In this document: positions 25,798 through 34,909 of the stretch, piece by piece | How the letters are laid out: each line of letters starts with the position of its first letter | How positions within the stretch are numbered: position 1 is the stretch's first letter | DNA from: Actinomycetes bacterium | Lineage (GTDB): Bacteria; Actinomycetota; Actinomycetes; Propionibacteriales; Propionibacteriaceae | DNA: 64,000 nucleotides | Assembly: GCA_023458095.1 (NCBI GenBank) | Contig: JAEXAS010000013.1 | Coordinates: 62,001 to 126,000, forward strand | Direction: 5' to 3' | Notes under the pieces: generated by a model | What the model saw: the letters and a program-made list of their open reading frames with translations, nothing else | Databases searched by the model: none | What the model was told of the DNA's origin: nothing | Position numbers and translations under genes: made by a program

Positions 25798-26964
25798 TTG
25801 ACAGCCACCATGTCCTCCCCCGCCAAAGCCGCCCGTACTGCGGCCAACATCGTCGCGATCAGCGCTCTGGGCGCCACTGCCGGTTCGGGGGTGATGGTGG
25901 TCGGCGCCGGCCGTGACGCCTTGATGCTCGGCTATGAAACCACCTTGCCCATGCTGGCCTGGCTGACCGCGGCGGTCAGCATCACCTTCGCCGGTATGCA
26001 GATACCGGCCGGCTGGTTGGTGGACCGTTGGGGGCCACGGCGCGTGGCCTATCTGGGAGCGGTCGGCACGGTGGTCTTCTACACCGTGGCGATGCTCACC
26101 CCCAGTTTCGAGCTGGCGCTGGTGGTTCGGGTGTTGGCCGGTGTGAGCATGGCCTTCGGGTTCGTCTCCGGTTCGGATCTGGTTCGCGCTCTGGGCATGC
26201 CGGCGTGGGTTCAAGGCCTGTTCGGTGGTCTTGCGCTGGGCAGCGCTGGTGTTGCCTTCCTCGTGCTGCCGGCTCTGGGCACCACGGTGATCGGATGGCG
26301 AGCCCCGTGGCTGTTCGTCGCCATCATCGGGGTCATCGCCCTGGTGGGCTTGCTCAGCGTGCCGGCGACCGCGCCTCGGCCCCGAATGCCGATCGGGTCT
26401 AACCGTCCCAAGATTCTCAGCGCCCGACTGTTCGCCATGGCCGGCGCCCACACCGCGACCTTCGGACTGGGCGTGGTCCTCTCGAACTGGCTGGCGGTTC
26501 AGTTGATCCGCGACGGCGGCTTAGAGGTTGGCTGGGCGGATCTGATTTCGGCCATGTTGCTCATCATCACCGCAGCCAGCCGTCCGCTGGGCGGCTACCT
26601 CTTTGACCGCACCCACGATGCGCGTCTGGTGATCGTGGCGCCGCTGTTGGCCGGCGCTGTGACCCTGGTGGCGCTCTCGGTGGCCGGGGGCCCGGTGTGG
26701 GCGCTGGTGGCCGCCATCGCCTTCGGGGTGTTCTCCGGCATGCCCTTCGCACCATCGTTCGAGTCATCTCGCCGCCTGGTGCCGCACGCCCCCGGGCTCG
26801 CCATCGGCATCGTGAACGGGCTGGCCAACGCGGTGATCCTGGGCGGGGTGCCGCTGTACATCCTCATGATCGAGGCCGGACAAGGCGCGTTGGCGTTGTG
26901 GATCATGGCCGGCCTGTGGGTGCTGGCGGCGCTGGCGGTCGCGGTGACCAAGGACCGCCACTGA
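25798..26964 (+). CDS. MFS transporter
   Basis: 388 aa, about twelve hydrophobic segments. The motif-A-like loop WLVDRWGPRRVAYLGAV between helices 2 and 3 marks a major facilitator. TTG 25798 is taken as start because AAAGG lies 8 nt before it; an ATG at 25810 is 20 nt from that site. The nearest relatives by pattern are nitrate/cyanate-type or general MFS permeases, but no substrate can be assigned. The DAG kinase gene follows after 56 bp. Confidence 0.88.
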   Translation: MTATMSSPAKAARTAANIVAISALGATAGSGVMVVGAGRDALMLGYETTLPMLAWLTAAVSITFAGMQIPAGWLVDRWGPRRVAYLGAVGTVVFYTVAMLTPSFELALVVRVLAGVSMAFGFVSGSDLVRALGMPAWVQGLFGGLALGSAGVAFLVLPALGTTVIGWRAPWLFVAIIGVIALVGLLSVPATAPRPRMPIGSNRPKILSARLFAMAGAHTATFGLGVVLSNWLAVQLIRDGGLEVGWADLISAMLLIITAASRPLGGYLFDRTHDARLVIVAPLLAGAVTLVALSVAGGPVWALVAAIAFGVFSGMPFAPSFESSRRLVPHAPGLAIGIVNGLANAVILGGVPLYILMIEAGQGALALWIMAGLWVLAALAVAVTKDRH

Positions 26965-27020
26965 GCAAGCAGCCAGGCCCTCTTCGCCTGCGGTTCGAGG
27001 TGAGCGCCTAGGCTTTCAGC

Positions 27021-27932
27021 GTGGCTGTTCCCCAACGCTGGGCAGTGGTGGTCAATCCCACGAAGTTCGATGACCTCCCTGCGGTACGTACGCGCATCGA
27101 GCGCGCCTGCCGACAGCGTGCCTGGCCGGTCCCGGCGTGGTACGAGACCACGGCGACCGATCCCGGTCGCGGACAGGCCGAGCAGGCGCTCGCCGACGGG
27201 GCCGAACTGGTCTGTCCCCTCGGCGGCGACGGCACCGTACGCGCGGTGGTGACCGGTCTGCTGGGATCCGACATTCCCATGGGCCTGCTGCCGGGCGGAA
27301 CCGGAAACCTGCTGGCCCGCAATCTCAAGCTGCCCACCGTGGACCTGGAAGCGGCCCTGGTGGTCGCCCTGACCGGACGCACCGCCCTGATCGATCTGGG
27401 CGAGGTCACCTGGGACGACGACCCGCCGGAGGTGTTCTGCGTCATGGCCGGCATGGGCCTCGACGCCGACATCATGGCCGGCGTTGACGAATCACTGAAG
27501 CGCAAAGTCGGCTGGTGGGCGTATGTGGTTTCTGGCGTCACCGCACTATTTCGACTCGGCTTTGCGGTTCGCGTGCGTACGGCTTCAGATCGACTGATGC
27601 GACAACACGCGCGAATGGTGCTGGTCGGAAATTGCGGTGAACTCACTGGTGGCGTCCAGTTGATTCCGGAAGCGCAGGTCGATGACGGGATCCTCGACGT
27701 CGTGCTGGCCTCACCGCGCTCATTGTCGGCCTGGCTAGCGGTGGGACTGCACCTGGTCACCGGTCGGCGCCGGGGACACACCTCCCTGGTCCACCTGCAG
27801 GATGCGCAGGTGACAGCAAGCACCAGGGAGCCTGTGGCGGCTCAGTTGGACGGCGACGCGGTCGGTTTGCGGAGAAATATGGCGTGTCGGGTCCTGCCAA
27901 AGGCACTTCCGGTGCGCCGCAGCGATATTTGA
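27021..27932 (+). CDS. Diacylglycerol/lipid kinase family protein
   Basis: 303 aa. The DAGK catalytic domain shows VVVNPTKF at the N-terminus, GGDGTVR near residue 72 and LLPGGTGNLLARNL near 92. These are the nucleotide-binding and catalytic signatures of DgkB/YegS-type kinases, which phosphorylate diacylglycerol or related lipids at the membrane face. The GTG start at 27021 follows TAGGCT plus 6 nt (leaderless type). Confidence 0.92.
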   Translation: MAVPQRWAVVVNPTKFDDLPAVRTRIERACRQRAWPVPAWYETTATDPGRGQAEQALADGAELVCPLGGDGTVRAVVTGLLGSDIPMGLLPGGTGNLLARNLKLPTVDLEAALVVALTGRTALIDLGEVTWDDDPPEVFCVMAGMGLDADIMAGVDESLKRKVGWWAYVVSGVTALFRLGFAVRVRTASDRLMRQHARMVLVGNCGELTGGVQLIPEAQVDDGILDVVLASPRSLSAWLAVGLHLVTGRRRGHTSLVHLQDAQVTASTREPVAAQLDGDAVGLRRNMACRVLPKALPVRRSDI

Positions 27933-27989
27933 CCGATTTTCTCCGATTGCCGGGCAGAATTCCCCGCGCCTGTTCCCCATATGGGTGAC

Positions 27990-28129
27990 AACCCGCTATG
28001 GTTCCAGACGTAGTCGCTGTACCAGCTCGCCCCAGCTACGGGGTACGGGCTGTCTCCACCTCGGGGGGTGCGGAGACCACAGGCGGTCCCGGAAGTCGGA
28101 ACCGCGCCCGTTAGAAGGAGAATGTTGGC
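27990..28129 (+). promoter_or_regulatory. Long structured leader upstream of the cold-shock gene
   Basis: About 130 nt precede the cold-shock start with no gene in them. The stretch contains a stem GTCTCC/GGAGAC around a G-rich centre (about 28050-28078), and ends in AGAAGGAGAATG-type ribosome binding sequence at 28112-28122. Long folded 5' leaders are typical of cspA mRNAs, where temperature-dependent folding controls translation. That role is inferred. Confidence 0.45.
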
Positions 28130-28333
28130 ATGACCACTGGAACCGTTAAGTGGTTCAACGCCGAGAAGGGCTTCGGATTCATCGCACCAGACAATGGTGG
28201 CCCCGATGTGTTCGCCCATTACACGGCAATCACCAGTTCTGGTTTCCGTACGCTCGACGAAAACCAGAAAGTTGAATTTGAGATCACCCAGGGCCCGAAG
28301 GGTCCCCAGGCCTCGAACATCACCCCACTCTGA
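28130..28333 (+). CDS. cspA: Cold-shock protein, CspA family
   Basis: 67 aa, the standard length of a single OB-fold cold-shock protein. RNP1 KGFGFIAP and RNP2 DVFAHYTAI are intact, with the N-terminal GTVKWFNAEKGFG signature. It binds single-stranded RNA/DNA and melts RNA structure. AAGGAG lies upstream of the ATG, and a strong hairpin follows the gene, so it is a single-gene transcript. Confidence 0.97.
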   Translation: MTTGTVKWFNAEKGFGFIAPDNGGPDVFAHYTAITSSGFRTLDENQKVEFEITQGPKGPQASNITPL

Positions 28334-28341
28334 TCTGAGTA

Positions 28342-28377
28342 CACGAGGGCCTCTCGCTTCGGCGAGGGGCCCTCGTG
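28342..28377 (+). terminator. Terminator of the cold-shock gene
   Basis: CACGAGGGC...GCCCTCGTG with an inner CTCTCGC-TTCG-GCGAGGG pairing forms a nearly continuous 16-bp stem capped by TTCG, followed by CTGTCTT. This is a strong intrinsic terminator 9 bp after the stop codon. Confidence 0.85.
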
Positions 28378-28451
28378 CTGTCTTGAGGACCGCCTGCCGG
28401 GCGCACCGCTGCCGTCCGCGAAGCAACCGCTGCGGACGGGCTGGCGAACCG

Positions 28452-29042
28452 CTAGGTGCAGTCCTGAACCCGGCTCTGCAACGAGAGCTCCATGACCTGA
28501 TCGGCGTCGACGTAGATCCGATAGGTCGCCTGCTTGTTGCCCTTGACGGCCACCAGCCCGGCCCCCCGGTCGGGGCCTTCGTCGGGCTTCCACCGCGGAT
28601 AGGCCTTCTTGACCTGAGCGGCACTACTGCCCAGGTGAATCCCTTCGGGCGTGGACTGGCCAGGGGTCGCGGCAATGATGACCAGCTTGCCGGTGCTGGT
28701 GGAGAAGAACAGTTGCCCCACCAGATCGGTGTCATCGGCCGGAAGAGCACCAACCAGGCGTCCGTCTGCAGGGGTGCCGCAGGTTCCGTCAGTCCCACTC
28801 ACCCCGGACGCAGCACCTGTGCCCTCCACCTCCGCTTTGGTCATCCCCAGCCGAAGGGGGCCGACGCCGAGTGGACCCAGATTGGTGAGGGTTGCCGGAT
28901 CGATGCTGGGGACCGGCGTGGGCGCGATCGTGGCGGTGGTTGAGGTGGGGGCGGTGGAATGCGTCCCCGGTGGCGTTGCCGCGCAGCCCACCAGGCCAAC
29001 AAGAACAGCACTCATCATCGCCGTCGCCGTGCTCGCTCTCAT
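28452..29042 (-). CDS. Secreted lipoprotein of unknown function
   Basis: 196 aa from ATG 29042, chosen because GGTGGAG is close upstream and it places a signal peptide at the N-terminus. The lipobox LVGC (Cys about residue 20) is followed by a Thr/Pro-rich linker of ~25 residues. The globular part has GPLRLGMTKAEVE, resembling the substrate-of-transport motif of small actinobacterial lipoproteins, and two Cys likely to form a disulfide. No enzyme motif was seen. Confidence 0.7.
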   Translation of the reverse strand: MRASTATAMMSAVLVGLVGCAATPPGTHSTAPTSTTATIAPTPVPSIDPATLTNLGPLGVGPLRLGMTKAEVEGTGAASGVSGTDGTCGTPADGRLVGALPADDTDLVGQLFFSTSTGKLVIIAATPGQSTPEGIHLGSSAAQVKKAYPRWKPDEGPDRGAGLVAVKGNKQATYRIYVDADQVMELSLQSRVQDCT

Positions 29043-29110
29043 CTCCACCCCACCCTGGTCACTGCTGCGTAACTGCGCGCCCACAGCCTAGCTACTCGAT
29101 CTCCTGCCGT

Positions 29111-29139
29111 TTCACCCCCGGGGCGCGCGATGCTAGACT
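29111..29139 (+). promoter_or_regulatory. Promoter of tRNA-Ala
   Basis: TTCACC (29111-29116) and TAGACT (29134-29139) are separated by exactly 17 bp. The -10 ends 22 nt before the mature tRNA 5' end, leaving room for a short leader. Confidence 0.6.
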
Positions 29140-29161
29140 CAACGCCGCTGTAAAGCAGCTT

Positions 29162-29237
29162 GGGGCTATGGCGCAGTTGGTAGCGCGTCTCGTTCGCAAT
29201 GAGAAGGTCAGGGGTTCGAATCCCCTTAGCTCCACCA
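29162..29237 (+). tRNA. tRNA-Ala (CGC anticodon)
   Basis: A 76-nt cloverleaf including an encoded CCA. The acceptor GGGGCTA/TAGCTCC has the G3:U70 pair that identifies alanine tRNAs. D stem GCGC/GCGC, anticodon loop TTCGCAA (anticodon CGC, reads GCG) and T arm AGGGG-TTCGAAT-CCCCT are all well formed. Confidence 0.97.
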
Positions 29238-29568
29238 CATGAAAGGCCTAGTCAGGCCAGTTTTCCTCGACAGTAATCGATCAGCATTCCTAGGCGCGTG
29301 CAATCTGCCTGCAGCCCGGACGCTAACCCAGGCGTTCAGACGCGTTTTAGAAGACGACTACATGCGGCCTTCGGAACGAACGCGTCGGCATCGCTCGCAT
29401 CAGCCCCATACTCAACAGGCGCGTCTCGAAGTCGCGCCCTTCTCGATACGGCGGTCGACATCGGCTGGGCATGCACGAATGCGGTCCTGATGTCGCTTCA
29501 GCGCGGCGACCTATACGCCCATGGCGTCAGCGAAGTGCGCGGCGAGGAGCTTGTCGGGCGGCCCGGAA
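29238..29568. other. 331-bp gene-free stretch after tRNA-Ala
   Basis: No supported gene: the frames open here have no ribosome site and run out of phase into the next gene. By eye the base composition is less GC-rich than the neighbouring core genes. No direct repeat of the tRNA 3' end was found downstream, so an integrated element cannot be demonstrated. Confidence 0.5.
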
Positions 29569-30396
29569 ATGTCCGTGCCGGATGCGATCGTGGGGGCGTA
29601 CCAGAGATGGATGGAGGACGACATGCTCGGAGCAATCAAGGCCATCCCGGAGACGATCAAGAACTGGCGAGACAACCGGGATCTGCTGTATCAGCTCGCC
29701 ACGGGAATCTCCGCGGCGATCGTGGTAGCCACGCTTGTCGGCGGGAAGCGACCGTCGGACTCCCTCGCGGGGGTCGCTCATTGGCTTGGGGTCACTCCCG
29801 TCGCGAACTGGTTCAGCACGAACGCACCGCCGGCGCTGGCCGAGAGCAGTTCAGCGGTGCAGACGGCCGCACTGTCCGCCGTCCTGTTGCTCGTGGTTTG
29901 CATGGTGATCGTTCCGCTCTGGCGTGGCCGTCACGACGACCATCAGATGTTCGGGTACGAGCCGTTCCGCCTGCTTGGTTCACCGGCGGCATCCACGATC
30001 TGGATTCTGTTGCTCGTCGCGACGCAGCAGGGTGACATCACCCCGGCGCTCCAGCGCTGGAAACACACGGCTTTGTCGGTGGCGGGATGGACGTTCATCG
30101 GGCTCCTTGCGCTCGGTGTGCTGTACCTCATCGCGAACCGTTACGGATTCGGCGAGCCGGCCAAGTTGCTGTTTTGGCCTGTGGCGGTCGTGGTCTATCG
30201 CGTTGGCTTCGGACTCTGCGCAACGATCTTTGCGATTGCTCTCGCAGCCGTCTCGCTGCCGCTATCGATCATCAGTTGGATGAGTGCACTGGAGTCCGAC
30301 CCCAGCCGCAAAGCTCGCTACGAGATGGAGCGGGAACGCGCCGAACGTGCGCCGCAGCCCATCGGCGCAGCAGGCGCACCCATCCGTGCCGCGTAA
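29569..30396 (+). CDS. Multi-pass membrane protein, unrecognised
   Basis: 275 aa from ATG 29569. Alternatives are ATG 29521 (longer) and ATG 29626, which has GGAGG 5 nt upstream and may be the true start. About five hydrophobic segments occur: near LATGISAAIVVATLVGG, AALSAVLLLVVCMVIVPLW, TIWILLLVAT, FIGLLALGVLYLIA and VVVYRVGFGLCATIFAIALAAVSL. The tail is charged and ends in a run of Ala/Glu/Arg. No family was recognised. It stands alone after tRNA-Ala. Confidence 0.65.
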   Translation: MSVPDAIVGAYQRWMEDDMLGAIKAIPETIKNWRDNRDLLYQLATGISAAIVVATLVGGKRPSDSLAGVAHWLGVTPVANWFSTNAPPALAESSSAVQTAALSAVLLLVVCMVIVPLWRGRHDDHQMFGYEPFRLLGSPAASTIWILLLVATQQGDITPALQRWKHTALSVAGWTFIGLLALGVLYLIANRYGFGEPAKLLFWPVAVVVYRVGFGLCATIFAIALAAVSLPLSIISWMSALESDPSRKARYEMERERAERAPQPIGAAGAPIRAA

Positions 30397-30451
30397 CGAC
30401 TCACCCGGCGTCACACAATGCCGCCATGAACGCGACGCCTGCGGACCGGCG

Positions 30452-30757
30452 TCATAGCGGACTTGCCGAGGGGCACCGCGGCGAACGAACAGGCCGCAGT
30501 TCATACCCCCTGCGAGACCTCCTGATCGGCCAGTAGCGGCCGTTCGGCTTCAGCGGGGGACGACCTCCATATCTGCCCTCAAGCTCGTCCACAATGCCTG
30601 CAAGCGACAGTGGTGCGCGGGCAGAAGTTTCGTCGTCTACCGCCCGCCATGGGCAAGCGGGGCAGTCCACGGTCGAGATCGCGCCGCCGATCACGAGTCC
30701 AACAATGAGCGCTCCCGCGACCCTGCCCAGCGCGCACGATGCTGACTCGCGCCCCAT
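30452..30757 (-). CDS. Small hypothetical membrane-anchored protein
   Basis: 101 aa from ATG 30757 with GGTGGG 5 nt upstream. One hydrophobic segment (GRVAGALIVGLVIGGAIS) is followed by CPACPW, and the rest is Arg/Pro-rich. It is convergent with the preceding membrane protein gene. No homologue is recognised and the coding signal is modest, so it may be spurious. Confidence 0.35.
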   Translation of the reverse strand: MGRESASCALGRVAGALIVGLVIGGAISTVDCPACPWRAVDDETSARAPLSLAGIVDELEGRYGGRPPLKPNGRYWPIRRSRRGYELRPVRSPRCPSASPL

Positions 30758-30834
30758 TGGGCCCACCGCTTAGCCACAGATGTGGCGCATCGTGAGACGG
30801 CTTTGGTCAACCCCCCGGAGGCGCAAGTGACAGC

Positions 30835-31818
30835 TCAGCCCTTGGTGATCTTGCCCATCTTCACGACCTCGAACGCACTGCCGGGCACCTTCTTGATGGT
30901 GTTGAGCTGCTTGTCGTCCCATCGCTTGTCGGGCGCACCGGAGATGAACCAGTTCGACCCGTTGTCGGCCAGGATCAGACCGTAGGTCTTCATGGCCTGC
31001 AAGATCACCCGGGCCTGCTTCGGGTATCCAGAGATCTTGAAACTCGCCTTGAGCCGCACCCGCATGCCCATCGGGGGCAGCGAGGAACTGGTCTTTGAAC
31101 TCGCCCAGTGGCGCGCCGGAGCGACGAAGGCCTTGCGCGTCTTGGACACCGTGAACCGGATGGCGTGGGTGATCTTCCCCGATGCCACCTCGTCGTAGCG
31201 AACCAGTCCGGGAAGGATCGGCAGCCCGGCGGCGTCGGCGCTGGTCCAGTACTTCGGGCGCAGTTTGTTGCTGGTCAGGTCGAACTTTGCCCCACAGGCG
31301 GCCTTCCACGATTTGCCCGATGACACCGGGAACGCGTAGCCGAGTTCGTAGAGCACCTTGTGGTCACGATCAATCACCAGGACGTGGCGGTCACCGGTGG
31401 AGTGCTTGCCGCCCTCGATCGGCGCCTTCGCCGGAACCGGGTAGGGGCCCTTGTCGCTCTCGTCACCGTAGGCGGTGAACCTGATCGGCACCTTCTTCTG
31501 GGTTCCCCGGACCACCACGTAGGGAATGCCGAACGGCTTTCCATTCAGATTCGCACCGAAGTCGGCGTGCAGCTTGCCGGAGATGCCTGCGATCAGCTTC
31601 TCGGAGTTCTTGTCGACGCGAGCCGAACTGATCGCAGTGTTCCACGGATTGTTCTTCGGCAGGATCTGGACGCCGGCCAGGCTGGCGTTGGCTCCGGTTG
31701 CGGCGGCCACCCCGACCGCCTGGGGCAGTACCGGCGCCTCGGCATGTGCGGGAACCGGCGTGGCCCACACCGAGGTGCACATGAGGAGTACGACAGCTAC
31801 CCTCGTCCGACCGGTCAT
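30835..31818 (-). CDS. Secreted protein of unknown function
   Basis: 327 aa. A signal peptide covers about residues 1-27 (VAVVLLMCTSVWATPVPAHA). The mature protein begins near LPKNNPWNTAISSARVDKNSEKLI and contains PYVVVRG, GDRHVLVIDRDHKVLYELGYAFPV and a late RHWASSK. A DNPWN-like start followed by such blocks occurs in a family of exported actinobacterial proteins with no assigned function. Only one Cys remains in the mature region. A GAGG lies upstream of the ATG. It sits beside another secreted gene on the same strand. Confidence 0.7.
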   Translation of the reverse strand: MTGRTRVAVVLLMCTSVWATPVPAHAEAPVLPQAVGVAAATGANASLAGVQILPKNNPWNTAISSARVDKNSEKLIAGISGKLHADFGANLNGKPFGIPYVVVRGTQKKVPIRFTAYGDESDKGPYPVPAKAPIEGGKHSTGDRHVLVIDRDHKVLYELGYAFPVSSGKSWKAACGAKFDLTSNKLRPKYWTSADAAGLPILPGLVRYDEVASGKITHAIRFTVSKTRKAFVAPARHWASSKTSSSLPPMGMRVRLKASFKISGYPKQARVILQAMKTYGLILADNGSNWFISGAPDKRWDDKQLNTIKKVPGSAFEVVKMGKITKG

Positions 31819-31964
31819 AGCGCCACCTCGTGAAGTAGGTCCTTCCCGGATGCGACCTGACGTCGAGCAGTTCCGGGCCGGTAACCAAAACCTAGTCCCA
31901 CCGTTGGGAGCGTCGCAATCATCTGCAGCCTCACCCTGCGCAGGGACGGCCAGACTGACCCAAG

Positions 31965-33269
31965 CTACGAGGCGCAGACCAGCGTGGTATTCCAGATCGC
32001 CTCGGTCAAGGTGGTGTCGGTGAAGTTGTTTCCGGCCAGGGTGACGCCGGTGACGGCCGGATCTGCCCAGTAGCCGTTCACGAATTGGCCGGTACTGCCG
32101 TACTTCCAGGCATTGGCCGCACCTCTGTTGCTCGTGATGGTGACCGCGGTCGGGGTGAATCCGGCGAAGGGGAAGACGGTCACGGCCTCCTGGGTCATGC
32201 TGCCGGCGGCCTTGCCCCGGTTGTAGATGAGATTGCCCGAGACGTTCACATGACTGCCACCGGCGACCCCGACACCGGTATTGGGGGTGTAGACGATCAC
32301 ATTGCTGCGCACATCCACCCAGCCACCGCCGTTGTCGCCGACCATGATTCCTGAGCCATTGCTGGTGGTTTGGCCGGTCGTCAGATCGTTGGCGGTGGCG
32401 CTGCCGCGCAGCTTGTTGCAGGCGATCAGGATCGGATGGGCCGCGCTGCCGCTGGATTGGTAGAGATTGATGTGATCTTCATAGGTGGTCTTGATCGTGG
32501 CACGCTGCTTGTCGGAGACGTTGCCGATGATCTTCGACTGTCCCGCGGCCCCACTCACTCCGGCGAACTGCACCATCTGGCCGCGCGGGAACGGCCCACG
32601 CACGTCGTAGACGGTGTTGTAGCTGAACTCGATGGGGTTGAGCGCCCGGTCAGCCAGCGCACCGGAGGAAACATTGTGGATCGTGTTCTTGGAGATGGTG
32701 ATTCGCGATGCCTTCGACTTGATCAGCACGCCGACGTCATCCACGCCCTTACCGCAGGGACCAATCTCGTTGCCGACGATGCGCACATCGACCGCCCCCG
32801 AAGCCACCGTGACACAGGGCCCGGTCGTGCTGCTGATGTGGCGGCCAGTGATCGTCTGTCCACTGCTGAGCGTGATCGGCCCGGAATCGATCAAGGGAGT
32901 CGGCTTCACCACCGGCGCTCGGTAGCGGAAGGCCCGCTTCTTGACGATCTTGCCCCGAGCAGTGGTGATCACGATGGTCACGGTGCCAGCAGCATGAGCC
33001 GGCGTCCGGAAGCGCAGCTTGCGGCTCGACAGCACCTTCACCTTGGTGGCGCGCACCCCGCCCACGGTGACCTTCTTGACCTTGGTGAAGCCGGTGCCTT
33101 TCACCGTCACCGTGGTGCCACCTTTGGTGCTCCCCGATTTCGGCGATACCGAGGTGATCTTGCCCTTGGTCGCGGCCTGGGCTGTGCCCTGAGCCGCTGG
33201 TGCCACCAGAGCCATCACTGCCACCAGCGCGGCGGCCAAGACCGCCAGTCCCCAGATCGTCACACGCAC
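31965..33269 (-). CDS. Secreted IPT/TIG plus right-handed beta-helix protein
   Basis: 434 aa. A signal peptide (about residues 1-33, ending near TAQAAT) is followed by one IPT/TIG Ig-like domain (TSVSPKSGSTKGGTTVTVKG, residues ~40-118). A parallel beta-helix then follows with repeated short Asn-rich turns (VRIVGNEIG, ITISKNTIHNV, IEFSYNTVYDV, VNVSGNLIYN). Such folds occur in pectate lyases and other polysaccharide-acting or surface proteins. No obvious pectate lyase Asp/Lys/Arg triad was identified, so the enzymatic role is open. Confidence 0.78.
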   Translation of the reverse strand: MRVTIWGLAVLAAALVAVMALVAPAAQGTAQAATKGKITSVSPKSGSTKGGTTVTVKGTGFTKVKKVTVGGVRATKVKVLSSRKLRFRTPAHAAGTVTIVITTARGKIVKKRAFRYRAPVVKPTPLIDSGPITLSSGQTITGRHISSTTGPCVTVASGAVDVRIVGNEIGPCGKGVDDVGVLIKSKASRITISKNTIHNVSSGALADRALNPIEFSYNTVYDVRGPFPRGQMVQFAGVSGAAGQSKIIGNVSDKQRATIKTTYEDHINLYQSSGSAAHPILIACNKLRGSATANDLTTGQTTSNGSGIMVGDNGGGWVDVRSNVIVYTPNTGVGVAGGSHVNVSGNLIYNRGKAAGSMTQEAVTVFPFAGFTPTAVTITSNRGAANAWKYGSTGQFVNGYWADPAVTGVTLAGNNFTDTTLTEAIWNTTLVCAS

Positions 33270-33370
33270 ACCGAATCCCCCGAATTCTGTTTGCTCCCGC
33301 CGGTGGCGTCAGTCAAGCAGTCCGGCACCAACGGGAGCAATTCCCCCTTCGGTGGTTCGGTACCGATTCG

Positions 33371-34909
33371 CTATCCACCAACCGCCGAGCGCCCCGAATC
33401 CAGCAGCACCGACTGCTTGAGCGGTGCTGCGAAGAAGTTCAGCTCGTGCTGGGAGGACTTCTCGAAGGCGGCCCACATACGCTCCCTGATCGACTGCGAG
33501 GCACCCGCCGCACACGAAGTGACAATGCCGATGGCTTCGCGGTTCGCCGCACGGAAGGCCTCATCGCCGTAGGTCTGAAGCCAGGCCGCGTAGGGATTCT
33601 CCGCTGTCGCAGCCGAGACCAGGCGCGAGCCCACATCGACGTAAATCCAAAAGCAGGGAAGCACCGCGGCAACCACCTCGGCGTAGCTGCCACGGGCAGC
33701 CGCAGCCAACAGGTGATTGACGTAGTCGGTAGTGGTGTCGCTCGCGGTGGCGTCAAACACTGCCTCAGCAGTCAGCCAACGGGCGTGCAGTTCCAACTCG
33801 GTGACGATCGCACTGTGTGCACTGCTGGCCCAAAAGGCCTGCTCAGCGGGGGTCGGGGCAAGTCGGCTCGCCTCGGCGAGAACTCGGGAGTACTCCCTGA
33901 GGTAGAGGGCATCCTGGGCGAGGTACCAGGCAAAGGCCGCCTCCTCCAACGAGCCGTCGGCCAGCCCCCTCACGAAGGGCAACTCATCGATCGCGGTGCG
34001 GATGCCGCCGATTCCGGCCCACCACTGCGCCGCCACCGACTCGGCGGTGACATCGACACCCCCGGCCCGGCGCCACAACCCGGCAAAGTGCGATACCGGA
34101 CCGTTACCCTGCCCCACCTGCAGTTCGTCGGCTGCCGCAATGCTCTCGGTCAGCCAAGTCTTGGCCTTGTCGATCGCCTGGCCCCAATCATTGCCGCGCG
34201 CGGCCAGCGTTGCGACCGCCGAGGACAACGAGCAGCCCGTCCCGTGGGTATTGCACGTTTCGACGCGCTGGGCACCGAACTCGATCACCGTGTTCGACCC
34301 CTGGTCAACCAAGGCGTCGGGGGCTTGATCGCCGCCCAGATGTCCGCCCTTCACCAATACCAAGACCTGATGCTGCTCGGACAGTTCCCGGGCCTGTTGA
34401 ACCGCTTGGCCCCAGTCCTTCGCCTCCGGCTGGCCGAGCAAGGCGGCGAGTTCGGGAACGTTGGGAGTGACCAGGTCAGCACTGCCGAGCAGCCCCCGCA
34501 GGGATTCTTCAGCCTCAGCGGTGAGCAGCCGATCACCACTGGTCGCGACCATGACCGGGTCGAGCACCACGACCGGTGGCCGATTGGCTTCCAGCCAGTG
34601 TGAAACGGCGTTGATGATGGCGGCGTCGAACAGCATTCCGATCTTGACCGCGTCGATCACGATGTCCTCATCGACCGCTCGCAGTTGTTCGTCGAGAAAC
34701 TCCACCGGCGGCACATGGATGCTGCGCACCCCCTGGGTGTTCTGCGCCACCAGCGCGGTGACGACCGCCATTCCGTACCCGCCGTTGGCGGCAATGCTCT
34801 TCAGGTCGGCCTGAATCCCCGCTCCCCCGCTGGGGTCGGTGCCAGCGATGCTGAGCACCCGCGGCACCCGCGGCCCCGTGGCGCGGGAGGAATCGTTGGC
34901 CGGCTTCAT
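33371..34909 (-). CDS. thiD: ThiD-TenA fusion: HMP/HMP-P kinase with thiaminase II-like domain
   Basis: 512 aa. Residues ~15-275 are ThiD (SIAGTDPSGGAGIQADLK near 19-36, DPVMVATSGDRLL, and the anion hole GTGCSLSSAVA near 225), which phosphorylates hydroxymethylpyrimidine to its pyrophosphate. Residues ~295-505 are a TenA-like helical domain (FVRGLADGSLEEAAFAWYLAQDALYLREYSR), which salvages pyrimidine from degraded thiamine. Fusions of this kind are known. ATG 34909 overlaps the thiE stop (ATGA), and it is the last gene of the TPP-riboswitch operon. Confidence 0.94.
   Translation of the reverse strand: MKPANDSSRATGPRVPRVLSIAGTDPSGGAGIQADLKSIAANGGYGMAVVTALVAQNTQGVRSIHVPPVEFLDEQLRAVDEDIVIDAVKIGMLFDAAIINAVSHWLEANRPPVVVLDPVMVATSGDRLLTAEAEESLRGLLGSADLVTPNVPELAALLGQPEAKDWGQAVQQARELSEQHQVLVLVKGGHLGGDQAPDALVDQGSNTVIEFGAQRVETCNTHGTGCSLSSAVATLAARGNDWGQAIDKAKTWLTESIAAADELQVGQGNGPVSHFAGLWRRAGGVDVTAESVAAQWWAGIGGIRTAIDELPFVRGLADGSLEEAAFAWYLAQDALYLREYSRVLAEASRLAPTPAEQAFWASSAHSAIVTELELHARWLTAEAVFDATASDTTTDYVNHLLAAAARGSYAEVVAAVLPCFWIYVDVGSRLVSAATAENPYAAWLQTYGDEAFRAANREAIGIVTSCAAGASQSIRERMWAAFEKSSQHELNFFAAPLKQSVLLDSGRSAVGG

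Noticed and set aside
29298..30035. 245-codon plus-strand frame after tRNA-Ala
   Set aside because: Its downstream two thirds overlap the membrane protein gene in another frame, and it encodes a His/Arg/Gly-rich sequence with no domain or ribosome site.
29238..30834. Prophage or ICE integrated at tRNA-Ala
   Set aside because: No integrase, no repeat of the tRNA 3' end and no phage or transfer gene was found.
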